Part shown: piece after piece, positions 33,828 through 45,432 of the stretch
Layout: every line of letters starts with the position of its first letter
Numbering within the stretch: the first letter of the stretch is position 1
Assembly (NCBI GenBank): GCA_964030475.1
Contig: CAXIPT010000075.1
Span: 1 to 64,000, forward strand
Length of the DNA stretch: 64,000 nt
Source: Tethya wilhelma
Lineage: Eukaryota; Porifera; Demospongiae; Tethyida; Tethyidae
Reading direction: 5' to 3'
Notes under the pieces: generated by a model
Database searches by the model: none
Seen by the model: only the letters and a program-made list of their open reading frames with translations
Told to the model about the DNA's origin: nothing
Translations under genes and position numbers: made by a program

Positions 33828-34846
33828 AGTGCTCCTGAGCAAGAGAGCAATATTTTTAGTTTTCATATTTTTTTGCTTAGACCTAGTTGTTATCTTGAAA
33901 AACATACAAAAAAGGGTTAACATGACTTAAATTACAAAAGTACTCACATTTATTAGAGTTTATGAAAACCAGTATGCTTCCATTATTTAGTACTCCACAT
34001 TGTGACATCACAGCTGTTCCCTACTCATGAATTTATGTAATTATGTAATAACTATATGCACGCACGCGAATTGAGGCTTATGTTACCAAGGCACTGTTTT
34101 CATAGTATATGGGAGTGTAGTTTGCTACTGTGTTGAGGTTTAGTGATGAATACTATTGAGGTTTCTACTGCAGCAACTAGAACCATACCACACCTAAGAG
34201 AGCTCAGCTGCCATCCATTTAGCACACGCATGTTTACACTCACGCGCTTAGGTACTAGCCTTGGACTTTGAACTTTTGTGGTTAGTGACATCATTCAAAG
34301 TAATCACGTGGACTGATGACATCATAAGAATTGATGAAGTTGGAAAGAGTTGCAAAGAAGCTTGTTTCATCTGCCAATGTGAAGCTTAAAGCATAAGGTT
34401 TATAGTTGCAACTAAAATTCCATAACTGTCCACTGTGTTAGCCAAGTCTGACTTCTTAACTCAAAGGTGTGTGCAAATAATGTGCTTAACAATTTTGGTT
34501 GTATAATTGATGTAATTTTGCTTCCTACACATTGATAGTTTCAAGATAATCATTACAATCAGAGTCAAAGTAACTACTAACAGTTATCTTTACTCTGACA
34601 TAGTCTTGGCTCTTAACTAATATTAGTTAGCATTTAATGTGCCTAACAAAAATGTAAACAACCTCTCCTAAAACAGGCAGCTGAACAAACAGGAAATGTG
34701 ACCACACCCCCAAATTTTGGATATGGGCCTGAAAATCATCTTTATTAATAATTATACCATTACAGTCCATTCAGAATTAACCTTTTTCTATATATTCCCA
34801 GAAATGTCCAAAATACAAAATATTGCTCTTTTGCTCAGGAGCACTG
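33827..34846. mobile_element. Tc1/mariner-type TA-flanked element T6
   Basis: The left end CAGTGCTCCTGAGCAAGAG, preceded by TA, is inverted at the right end CTTTTGCTCAGGAGCACTG, followed by TA. TIRs are about 29 bp and length 1,020 bp. It sits inside a (TG)n microsatellite (…GTGTG-TA-element-TA-TGTGTG…). It is non-coding; an F2 end fragment (GAATTGAGGCTTATG) lies at about 34067. It is a non-autonomous copy. Confidence 0.85.
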
Positions 34847-35069
34847 TATGTGTGTATGTGTGTTAACTCTTTAGGGCCGATAGCAGATAAATCCGCACGA
34901 TATTAATAATTCATTTTTTTGAATACGTTACGTCATTAGCAATGCAAGCGCGCGACAAAATGCAGGTGCAGATTGCCCTTGTGGGGGTAAAGTAATACCT
35001 TTGCAGCAGCTGGAAATTAGTTTGCTTTGCAGCAAATATCTTTGAGTGGAAGTTATTTTACTAGCAAGG

Positions 35070-37321
35070 ATGTCTATGAAAACAAGACTAAGTGCTGCAG
35101 ACGTACTGAGATTTGTTGATGAGAAGCCCATGGCCTATGGCAGTGATGATGATTTAGGCATGAGTGATGATGAAGACTTTGATGGTGACTCAGGGCAACT
35201 AAACACACAACTGCTGCTATGCATGCAATATATAGAGATAATAAAAATTATTTACTTTCACTAGAATGTAATGATACTGCGACCAATGTGCAAGTGGATG
35301 ATTTTGTGGAAAATGTTGGACCCATGACTTACATCCCGAGTGATCCTTACGCCTATTCTTTGATGATAGTATCATTGATATTATTGTCACAGAAACAAAT
35401 TGATATGCCAGGCAGGTTTTGCCACCAAGTAAGCACTGGGCCACTACAGCTGCTGAAATATAGGCTTACTGTGGTTTTGTCATCCTCATGTGTATCAACC
35501 ATCTTCCAGAGATCCGGGAATACTGGTCCACTAATTCTCATTATCACTATGCTCCTATTGCAGACAGAATTGCCCGTGATAGATTCGAAGAGATCAGTAG
35601 GTACATGCACTTTGTGAACAACAGCACGTTACCTAAGAGAGGGGAGAGTGGTTATAGCCGCACACAGAAGGTAGACCGAATTCTATCAGCAATGAAAGCT
35701 AATAGTTCAAAGCTTCTTAACTCTTTAGGGCCGGTAGACGGATTTATCCGCACGCGCGTATTCAACGATCGCGTAGTCTGCGATTTTCGCATTTTTTTAT
35801 TTTAAGCCATAGCGTTTGAGCTATGAGCTTTAGACTTGCTGTGCAGTTAGGTAAGGAAGCGCTCTACTAAAATACCAAGTAAGAGTCAGGTCTGATTAGT
35901 GGGAGGGGAGATATAGGCTTTAGAGTTCAAAGGTCGCGATCGCGGCGAGATCGTGACCTTTGGTTTTAAACTCACGTTTTTTTCTTAGTGCTTTGCAGGA
36001 GAAGCTTGACGCTAGCTATGGAGGTGCAGGGAGGCTTAGGCTATACCTGCATACAAGCGCTTTTGCAGTGCTGCTCTTCAAGCTGGAAAAAAGCCTAAAG
36101 TATGCAGGTCATTAGGCGAACTTTGACCCCTTCCGTTTTTGCAAGCTTTTAAAGTTAATAAAAGCAAATTTAGAACTAATTTGATATAGCCATGGCTTAG
36201 TACAACCATAGCTAGCTACAAAAGAGAGTAACTAAGGCTAAAGCAAGAACAAAAATGTACAAAAACCTAGGTTAATTAAATATTCATAAAATCTAATTAA
36301 GTATGCATAATAAATTTAGGCCCTAAAGAGTTAATCCCGACAAAGAGCTTAGTGTCGATGAAGCCATGATCCCATTCAAAGGACGCTCCACGATGATGCA
36401 ATACATGCCCAAGAAACCCGTCAAACAAGGATTCTTATTGCTGAATCCCGTTCAGGATATTTTTTGGATTTCAACATGTATACGGGATCTACTGGTGATA
36501 GTACAGAGCATGGTTTGGCTACAAAGGTAGTAAAAACACTCACACACAACTATCTAAACCAAAGGAGGCAAGTGTTTTGTGACAATTATTTTACCTCAGT
36601 CGATCATCTTAGGAAGAATGACACGTATGCATGCGGCACAGCAAGACCAAGTAGAAAAGGATACCCCTCAGAGCTCCTGTATGATGCCGACACCATGCAG
36701 AGAGGTGATCATCGATTCTGTCAGTATGGTAGTCTCGTAGCAACTGTGTGGAAGACACAAAGCATGTACAAATGCTGTCTATCATGAATTCTACAGAGAC
36801 TATAACAGTTTAAAGAACGAATCGAGATGGTTCTTCACAAGATGTCTCATGTCTTAAATGTGTTGATAGCAACAATAATCATATGGGGGGAGTGGACAAA
36901 GGAGATCAATTGCATCGGTACTACCATGTTAGGCTGAAGTGTAGAAAAAACTACAAATACCTGTTTGGGTTTCTCTTTGATTTTGCCATCACGAATGCCT
37001 ATCTACTCATGTCTCGGTACAGTGTAGGCTCGCTCAGATCTTTGAGTATCAAGGAATTTCTTGCCCACGTTGCGGAAGGTCTCATAGGAAAGTACATGTC
37101 CAGGAAGCATAGAGATCGACCAAGATCAAGGCCACGACCACCATCTACACCAGTCACACTCTCTGAACACTTTCCTATAAAAGCAATGAGCAGAAGGTGT
37201 GCACACTGCAAGAGGGTTTGACAGCAAGAGATTCAACATGGCAGTGCCCAACTTGTCCCGGCAGACCAAACCTGTGCTTCACGGGTAAGAATGACAGGTC
37301 AAACTGTTTCATTCACTGGCA
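35070..37321 (+). pseudogene. piggyBac transposase remnant
   Basis: Exon 1 (35070 on: MSMKTRLSAADVLRFVDEKP) is joined directly to intron 7 sequence by a deletion. The catalytic exon follows from about 35265. It lacks 11 bases at about 35352, giving a frame change, and is interrupted by the MITE. It resumes with 'LDFNMYTGSTGDSTEHGLAT' (36467 on) and 'FCDNYFTSVDHL' (second catalytic Asp). After a further frame change comes 'MGGVDKGDQLHRYYH' (third Asp). The start of the cysteine-rich C-terminus (RRCAHCKRV) is in the correct frame here but hits TGA. The copy is inactive. Confidence 0.9.
35717..36334 (+). mobile_element. TTAA-flanked piggyBac-type MITE, copy 3, nested
   Basis: TTAACTCTTTAGGGCCGGTA at the left, GGCCCTAAAGAGTTAA at the right, 618 bp. 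Flanks read 'AAAGCTTC' and 'TCCCGACAAAGAGC'. The intact transposase at 47590-47615 reads 'AAGCTTCTCAATCCCAACAAAG' without the insert. The target allele therefore had TTAA where the other copy has TCAA. Confidence 0.97.
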
Positions 37322-37441
37322 TTAGCACTCTTGAATACTGTGTAATCATAGCAACTTGGTCTAAACTCTGTAAACCACTCTCCATCATCTATCTAATAGC
37401 TTCATTCTCCCTCAAATATAATGCTTACCCAACTTAATGCA

Positions 37442-40382
37442 TTACACCTGGGAATCAGTAGGCTTTGTAGTGACTGATGTGGCTGTTTTGTCATCACTGT
37501 TGTCAATACTGGAATCTGGTGAGCCTGAATTAATGCATAATCACATACCACACAATCAAGATAGAAAAACAAACAAGCACAGTAACATGACATAGTAGTA
37601 ACACAGACACTGCTAGAAGCTAATTGTGACTCACCAATGTCTTTGGTCTTGCTGACATGTTGAGGGTCTGTTTTCTTACTTGACTGGGACTCAGGACAAG
37701 TACACTCACCAGGAGACTGGGATTCCATGGTACCAGATTTCCCATTGTCACCTAATAATATTAGTACAAATAAAATTATTAGCTAAGTACACGAGTACAG
37801 CTATAAATGCTAATAAACACAAAATCATAATGAACATAAAATCATACTTAAATCTTGAAGTCCAGCTCCAGTTTGGTGGATAAGTTTTGATTTACATTCT
37901 GTAGCACTATCACCAGCATCATCTTCACTACTGTGATGACTGTCATCCTCATATAGATCCTCAGAGTCTGTAACAGTGTATATCGTTACTAATGTGCATA
38001 AAGGGGAAAAAATCAATTTTTACTTAATTGAGTCACACCTTCATCAAGATCAACCAAACCAACTTCTTCACCACATTTCCAATGGTCTGTAAGATCTTTC
38101 AATAGCTTCAATCGACGATGGAAGTGAATATGAGAGGCTCCACTAGCGACAGAGGCCAATTCAGTTGTGAGGAGTAATGCCTTGCGATACTTCTCATGTT
38201 GGCTAAGTTTCCGGTTACACTTTGAAGATGATTTTGCTACCGTCAAATGAGATTGGGATAAGTAACTAGAGAAGAGTCTCTGGGTTGACTTATAATATTC
38301 CGTTGTCCAACGTTTCTCACACAGACTAGAATCAAACAGGGAAGCTTTCAACTTGGCTCGTAAAGCAAACATATGGCGGCATGGTAAGTGCATCGATCTT
38401 CGAAAAACACATGCACAATCTGTTAGACTCCCAACCCTTTCTCCTTCTGATGTTTCTACGATGTACAGCTCACCATCTTCCTTAATTTGTTTGACCTTTG
38501 ACGCTAGCTTCATCTGCTTAAGAAAAAATGTAGAAGCATAGGATGTAAGGAGCTTCGAATACTCTATTTCTGGGCTACCATGTTCATATGGCTGGACCTT
38601 GACCTTCTGAAACATTATAGCGGCTTTGTGATCTCGTTCAGTCCTCAGGGTAGTTAGAATAACAAAGAAGCTGGTTATGAACTGCTCAAGAGAGCTATGC
38701 CGACTAATAACTTGTTTCAGTTTTCCATTGATGCTTTCGAGACGATTACTAGTTGTATTCAAGAAACTGCCACACAACGATTTTAGACCTAAAACCCATT
38801 CACTTCGTATTGGGTCCCAGTTCTCATCAAAATACTTAACAACAACACTTGTGGCATCTGATTGGAACTAAGAATATAGCACCTCGTACTCGGCTTGAGA
38901 AGAGGCATATGCAAGCTTCTGGACCAATTCCAGACACAGTGTCCTCTGCCCAGATGATATCCCCATTTTTTCGCAAGATATCTCTCTTCGAAAACTACGT
39001 AGTGTGTGAAACAAACAAATTAGCACAGAGGAGTTTGGAAGGCACTCCTTGATTATTCCTTTCCCATTCATTGTTGAATTTCTTGAAAGTGCCCATCATC
39101 CACTTCATGCTCTCTGCATCTTCGGAAACGAGAAGGCAAACACTTGTGATTTCACTCTGACCATTAGAGTCTTCAGACAATGTAAAGTAGGTTGGCAACC
39201 CAAGTTCTAGAAGCTTGTACATAGCATCCATGAACACTATCTCAGGATAAGCACGAAATGCTTCCTTCATCTGGACGTCTTGGAAGAAAAGTCCTTTAAA
39301 GCCTTTTTCTTCATCGGAATACACCTCTACAGTACAACCTGTAAAAAATCAATGTATAGCGTACTATGGATGTACCAGTAAACATTTGTTAACAAACATT
39401 TTACACAACGGACCATATTTCTCCATCAGTGCTTGAACCGTAGCATAAAGATCATTCCTTGATTTTCCCTTTCTTTCAGAGAGCCCAATGTTTGTTAAAT
39501 CTTTCAAGAGAATGACGTTGCACGTTTCTTGGCATAGCTCCTGCTGTATCATTTTCTTGTTGGCCTTCATTTCCAACAGAGTGGCTGCTTTCTCCCTTGC
39601 CTCCTTTGAAAGATGCCTTTGCTGGGGTAGATGCCTATAAAGCTCCTACAACCAAGCAAACAACGAGTACAATGTAAAACTAGCATGTATGGATCTAAAC
39701 AAAATTCACTGTGGCTAGAGCTACAGCTCCGTAAACTAAAGCTAAATACATTGTAGTCCATGGTGGCGAATCTTTTATGCAAAAATCCGGATACACATTA
39801 CATAACTTTGCAATACAAAAAGCAATAGGAAAGTATACAGACTGCCGTAGCTCCACTGAGCAACGCCAAACACATTTACCTGGGATACTGGATGATTATG
39901 CTCAAAGCAAACACTCTTAACTCTTAGAGAGTTTCCAGCTTCATCAGCTATCAGTGAAATTTGAACAGGACAATCTTGCTTAAATGTCCTGCAAGATCAA
40001 GTGGCAAGATGTAGCATTAAAGGGTAGCTAGCTAGCTACATACACTATAATTTGAATCATGTACACATATAAACTTGACATAGCTGGAACCAGTGACTTA
40101 CGAAGTATTCCTCTTTCCTTTGCCTTTAGGCTTGAAAGCCTGGCCTCCATGGATACAACAAAATTTTAGCTCGTAGTACTTGAGAGAAGGGTTCAAATAG
40201 CGGGTTAGACGTTTTCTAGTGGCCTCTATTGTCCTCGCATCCCGTCTCCAAAACTGCACAAAATGAGCTGGTTCGTAGTCCTTGATTTTTAAAGTTAAGG
40301 CTTCAAAGCTTTTGAAGCTCTCCTCTACAACAAACGTTATAGTCGCTTCTTTAGCTCCCTCAACGTTACAGGCCTCAGCCAT
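37442..40382 (-). pseudogene. ZSWIM-like (SWIM zinc finger, MULE-related) protein gene
   Basis: Seven exons on the minus strand: 40382-40102, 39988-39880, 39645-39414, 39338-38039, 37967-37848, 37751-37635 and 37524-37442. Splice phases agree throughout and junctions are GT-AG. The order is a FAR1-like N-terminus (CPVQISLIADEAG, HNHPVS), a transposase-derived core ('LFFQDVQMKEAFRAYPEIVF', first Asp in 'FMDAMYKL'), 'LICLFHTLRSFRREI', then a SWIM finger with intact ligands 'DCACVFRRSMHLPCRHMFAL', and a Ser/Asp-rich tail. This is the architecture of ZSWIM1/3-like proteins. Exon 4 has a small deletion with frame change near 39060, where the family normally has a second acidic catalytic site (T-D-K-D type), and a TAG at about 38869-38871. 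Either it is a pseudogene or an allele with errors. Confidence 0.75.
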
Positions 40383-40625
40383 ACTACTCAGCTACACCAC
40401 GTGGAGAATACCCACACGAAATCAGGTACTGGTACTTCAATGTTTCTTTTATTGTTCCCGGTACCAGTACTGTGGCGCTGGGGTTCTAAATAACCGTTAC
40501 CGGTACTTTAACCTTGGAATTTTGAGTGCCGGTACCGGTACGTTAGCCACAGCGTTTTTAATTTATGGCATGATTGGTGTTGCTACTTTTGTGAATCATC
40601 TGGTATTGTAATTTATGTAAAAAAT
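40383..40625. other. Gene-less interval with alternating GGTACCGG motifs
   Basis: Upstream flank of the ZSWIM-like gene. Contains a cluster of 'GGTACCGGTACT'-like repeats (40425-40545) and the edge of an F4-like unit (40555-40625). Confidence 0.5.
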
Positions 40626-40935
40626 GTGACGTGTCAAGCGAAAACCTGACGTTTGGGAATTTCTGCGAATGTATATCTGCACCTTCCCAGGAAACGCATA
40701 TCAAAATTTAGTGTCCATATCTCTAGCAGTTTTCCAGATATAGCGCTTACAAGCAGCCCTGCCTCCATTCGTGGCTTCGTAGAAAACGGTTGTAAACTCG
40801 TTTTTTAAGCAAATTTGGGCAGTCTGTATACTCTTTGTATCTTAATTGAATCATGTACAGTTACACGTTTCCATGTACTTGTGGCAATGAATATTACCAC
40901 AGAAGCCACATGGTTTTAGAAATTTTTCCAGTGAT
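40626..40935 (-). repeat. T1 element, partial copy in reverse
   Basis: Reverse complement of 3290-3582: 'TGTGACGTGTCAAGCGAAAAC', 'CCCAGGAAACGCATATCAAAA' (in part), 'AGCAGCCCTGCCTCCA.TCGTGGCTTC'. It is diverged and only one end is present. Confidence 0.7.
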
Positions 40936-41462
40936 TGATGATTTTGAAGAAAGAAGACACAGAAGACAACTATTGGACCCTTGGAAGTTAACGCTTATTT
41001 TTGGCAATGTCTAGAATAACTTCCTTAACTAGCGTTTTTACTAGTGTTGCTAGTAAGCGTTCGTAATGACAAGAGTACTGGCAGTTATTCTTATACCTTT
41101 AGCTAGCAACACTACTGTATGAACGCTAGATCTAGTTTTGTCTATATACATTTATAGCACAAATAATGTAGGTTACACCTAACGTATCCATACAGGTACA
41201 GACTTATACCTTCTTAGTACAAGGAATGTAGCCTCCTGGGTGCACACAAATGAAGGGAATTTAGCAATTGGAACACAAAGAAATATTAATAAAACTTCAG
41301 GTAAGTTTGTGATAGCAGTTTGCAATTTGCCTGTATTCATATCCAGTCCATAGCACTACTTTCAACTGGTTGGTCTTATTATTTGTAGCCTGATATTACT
41401 AAACGTATACAATATTATCATATGTGACCTTTGACCTCTAATACATTGCTATACAGAGGAAA
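40936..41462. other. Gene-less interval
   Basis: A 'GCTAGCAACACTA' inverted motif pair lies near 41045-41115 ('ACTAGTGTTGCTAGTAAGCG' and 'TTAGCTAGCAACACTACT'). No gene. Confidence 0.35.
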
Positions 41463-41940
41463 ATGAAAGCACCAAGGTGCATAAGCCTCAGCGCACTCAC
41501 ATGTATGCATGACATATGACCAGCACGGTCCACTGAGAGGTGTCAGCGGCCTAGCAAATTCAAGCCTGCTGCAATTGACCTGTGGTTAATCTAGTTATAT
41601 TTAAACCGCTGTTTTGATGATTCATTGAACATACTTTTGATGCTTGTAGTACTTAGTACTTGCACTTTAATGCTCAGCTCGAGATACTTCTACACAAAGC
41701 TATATTAATTCAAATTGCAATCATTGAGTTACTTACCTGTACTGTCCAAGCAGCAGGCTAAGCCAGCCTGCCGATCTCCAGTCCATGATTCAAGCTGTAT
41801 TGTTTCTAGATAACGCACACTACACGGGGCGTGATCAATGGGTGCGGTTTCGAAGCTAAGCACTCAGAGAAGCACCAAAGCCTCAAATCTCAGAAACTAC
41901 AGCATTTTGCAAGATTCTACACAACAAATTTCTAGATAAT
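41463..41940 (+). repeat. F2 repeat leading into the satellite array
   Basis: Starts 'AAATGAAAGCACCAAGGTGC', then ATAAGCCTCAGCGCACTC. It has the 'GATAACGCACACTACACGGGG' and 'CACTCAGAGAAGCACCAAAG' blocks and ends at a one-base N join (41941), beyond which the satellite begins. Confidence 0.75.
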
Positions 41941-41941
41941 N

Positions 41942-43977
41942 TAAAAAAACAAAGTTTTATTACAGTAGATATAAAGAACTTTGTTTTTTTGAGTGACTAT
42001 GGACTTAGAAAATTTTCTAAGACCATAAAGTACACTTTTTTCACAAAACGTTTATTTTGCCTTGAAAACACGTTTCAGCACAAAATAAACACTTATTTTA
42101 CTTTTTCCACACATGTAACATTCTTTTGGTGTAAAAAACACTGCTAGTGAAAAACAAAGTTTTTTCACGGTAGAGATATAAAAACTTTTTTTTTTTTGGG
42201 TTACTATGTACTTAGATAATTTTCTAAGACAATAAAGTACACTATTTGTAAAAAGCCTTTTACTCTTCCTTGAAAACACTAAGTCTTTTTAGCCAAAAAG
42301 AAACACTTATGTGATATTTTACTTTTCACAACACATGGAACATTCTCTTGGTGTAAAAAAAATTGTTAGTAAATAACAAGGTTTTTTCATTGCAGAGATA
42401 AAGAATTTAGTTTTTATGAGTGACTATGAACCTTGAAAATTTTCTAAGACCATTAAGACACTAAGCGTTTATATTGCCTTGAAAGCACTTTTCAGCACAA
42501 AAGAAACACTTTTGTGATATTTTACTTTTTTCATCACATGGAACATTTTCTTGGTGTAAAAAACATTGCTAGTTAAAAACAGTTTTATCATGGTAGACAT
42601 GAAGAACTTAGTTGTTTCGAGTTACTATGTACTTAGAATATTTTCTAAGACCATAAAGTACACTTTTTCCAGAAAAAGTTTATTTTGTCTTTAAAACACT
42701 TTTTAGAAATAAAGAAACACTTTTGTGATATTTTACTTTTCACAACACATGGATCATTTTCTTAGAGTAAATAACATTGTTAGTATAAAACGAAGTTTTC
42801 ACACGGAGAAGATAAAGAATTTAGCGTTTTAGTGACTATAGGCTTAGAATATTTTATAATACCATAAATTAAACGTTTTGCTAAAAACGTTTATTTTGTT
42901 TTAAAAAATACTTTTCAGGACAAAAGAAACACTTTTGTGATATTTTACCTTGCTCAACACATGTAACATTTGCTTGGTGTAAAAAACATTGTTGGCCAAA
43001 AAAACATGGTTTTTTTATGGCAAAGATAAAGAACTTAATTTTTTGAGTGACTATGGACTTAGAAAATTTTCTAAGACCATAAAGTACACTTTTTGCAAAA
43101 AACGTTTATTTTGTCTTAAAAAAACTTTTCAGGACAAGAGAAACACTTTTGTGATATTTTACTTCTCTTAAAACATGGAATATTCTATTGATGTAAAAAA
43201 CATTGCTAGTAAAAAGCAAAGTTTTTTCACGGTAGATATAAAAAACTTAGTGTTTTGGACGGACTTTGGACTTTGAATATACGTTTTGCAAAAAACGTTT
43301 ATTTTGCATTCAAAACCCTTTTCAGCACAAAATAAACACTTTTGTGTTATTTTATTTTCTCAACACATGGAACATTTTCTTGGTGTAAAAAACATTTTTG
43401 GTGAAAAACAAAGTTTTCTCACTGTAGAGATAAAGAACTTAATTTTTGAAGTGACTATAAACTTTGAAAATTTTGTAAGACCATAAAGTACACTTTTTAC
43501 AAAAAACCTTTAATTTGCCGTGAAAATACATTTCAGCACAAAAAAACATTTTTGTGAAATTTTTCTTTTTTCAACACATGGAAAAAACAATGCTAGTGAA
43601 AACAAAGTTTTCTGAAGGTAGAGATAAATAACTTAGTTTTTTGGTTACTATGTACTTAGAAAATTTTCTAAGATCATAAAGTACACTTTTTACAAAAAAC
43701 CTTTATTTTTCTTTGAAAATTCTTTTCAGCTCAAAAGAAACACTTTTGAAAAATTTTCCTATTTTCAACACATGGAACATTCTCTTGGTAAAAAAAACAT
43801 TGTTAGTCAAAAGCAAAGTTTTTTCATGGTAGATATAAAGAACTTAGTGTTTTTGTGTGAATATGGACTTAGAAAATTTTCTAAGACCATAAAATACACT
43901 TTTTGCAAAAAACGCTTATTTTGCCTTGAAAACACTTTTCAGCACAAAATAAACACTTTTGTGATATTTTTCTTTGC
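41942..43977 (+). repeat. Satellite array, left part (about 205-bp monomer)
   Basis: About ten tandem monomers. Each has 'CAACACATGGAACATTCTC', 'TTGGTGTAAAAAACATTG', 'CAAAGTTTTTTCACGGTAGA', 'GAGTGACTATGGACTTAG', 'AAAATTTTCTAAGACCAT', 'AAGTACACTTTTTGC', 'AACGTTTATTTTGCCTTG' and 'CACTTTTCAGCACAAAAG'. The spacing of 'ACACATGGAACATT' is about 195-215 bp. All open frames in the array are short and inconsistent. Confidence 0.95.
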
Positions 43978-44184
43978 TTAACTCTTTAGGGCCGATAGCG
44001 GATAAATCCGCACGCTATTAATAATTCATTTTTTTGAATACGTTACGTCATTACCAATGCAAGCGCGCGACAAACTGCAGGCGCAGATTGCCCTTGTGGC
44101 GGTAAAGTAATACCTTTGCAGCAGCTGGAAATTAGTTTGCTTTGCAGCAAATATTTTTGAGTGGAAGTTATTTTACTAGCGAGG

Positions 44185-45099
44185 ATGTCTATGAAAACAA
44201 GACTAAGTGCTGAAGACGTACTGAGATTTGTTGATGAGGAACCCATGGCCTATGGCAGTGATGATGATTTAGGCATGAGTGATGATGAAGACTTTGATGG
44301 TGACTCAGGTACACAATTTATAATAATTATTTCTAACTCTACTACAATAGATAATACACGTAAATATTATTAGCTTCAAGACCGGACAGATCTCCAGACA
44401 TGACACCGTCACGCACACCTTTCTGTAAGAAAATTGAAGACTATACATAATAATACACTGTAACTAAATTCAGTTATTATTATTCCAGCTCCTTATATTT
44501 CATCTCCGAGCAGTTTGATCTGTAAGTGAGGATAAAATGTAGCATGTTATAGTATTTTTCTATCATACTACTTTCCTTCTTAGCTGATGGTCCTGACAGT
44601 CCGCCATCATACAGTCCTGAATCTCCACTGGCATCCCATTCTCCAGAATTGCCTTCTATGAGTGACGAATCCTGTATGTGATGACAATAATTTGCATGTT
44701 GATGAGTTTGCTATTCAAATCTTATGAAGTGTCTGTTTTACTTCTCAGCTTGTGATGATCAGTTTCCAGAAGATCCAGAATCTCCTATAGATTCAACTTC
44801 GTCTACAAGATCACCTTGCATCACAACTTCCTGTGAAAGTGACGAACCATGTATGTCATACATGGTATATTATATCTAACACAACAATGACATACACAGA
44901 AGTATGAACACATATTGTGCATTAGTGAATGTGAATGTATGTATGTCTGTGTGTGTGTTAGCATGCATGTAGATGTGTGTGTGTGTATGTGTAGGCTAGA
45001 TGTGTGTGTGAGTGTGTGATAGCTCACTTCAAGTGTCCATCTGTGTGTGTTCGTGCATTTCATGTGTGTGTGTGTGTTATTACATTTCATATAATGATG

Positions 45100-45136
<37 letters not shown>

Positions 45137-45386
45137 GTGCGTGTGTGCATGTGTGCGTGTGTGTTGCATTTCATAATGATGCATGTATAATATGTGTGAG
45201 TGAATATGTGAATGTGTGTCGTGTGTGTGTTAGTGTCTTTGGGCATATAATTATCTAGTGTCATGCACATTTTTCTCTCTAGCAATGTATTCGTGTATGT
45301 ATATACACAAATAAATAGCTAAAAATTGTTGACGAAAGTTAGTGGCTATATATGTGTGTGTGTTGGTGCACTTGTACACATCTTAT

Positions 45387-45432
<46 letters not shown>

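Larger units (their letters stand above)
34863..37418 (+). mobile_element. piggyBac element, internally deleted copy
   Basis: Begins TTAACTCTTTAGGGCC at 34863, as does the element at 43978. Relative to that copy it lacks about 2.75 kb between the end of exon 1 and intron 7, carries a nested TTAA MITE at 35717-36334, and loses the right end: similarity stops at about 37418, where the ZSWIM-like gene's 3' end begins. Confidence 0.9.
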
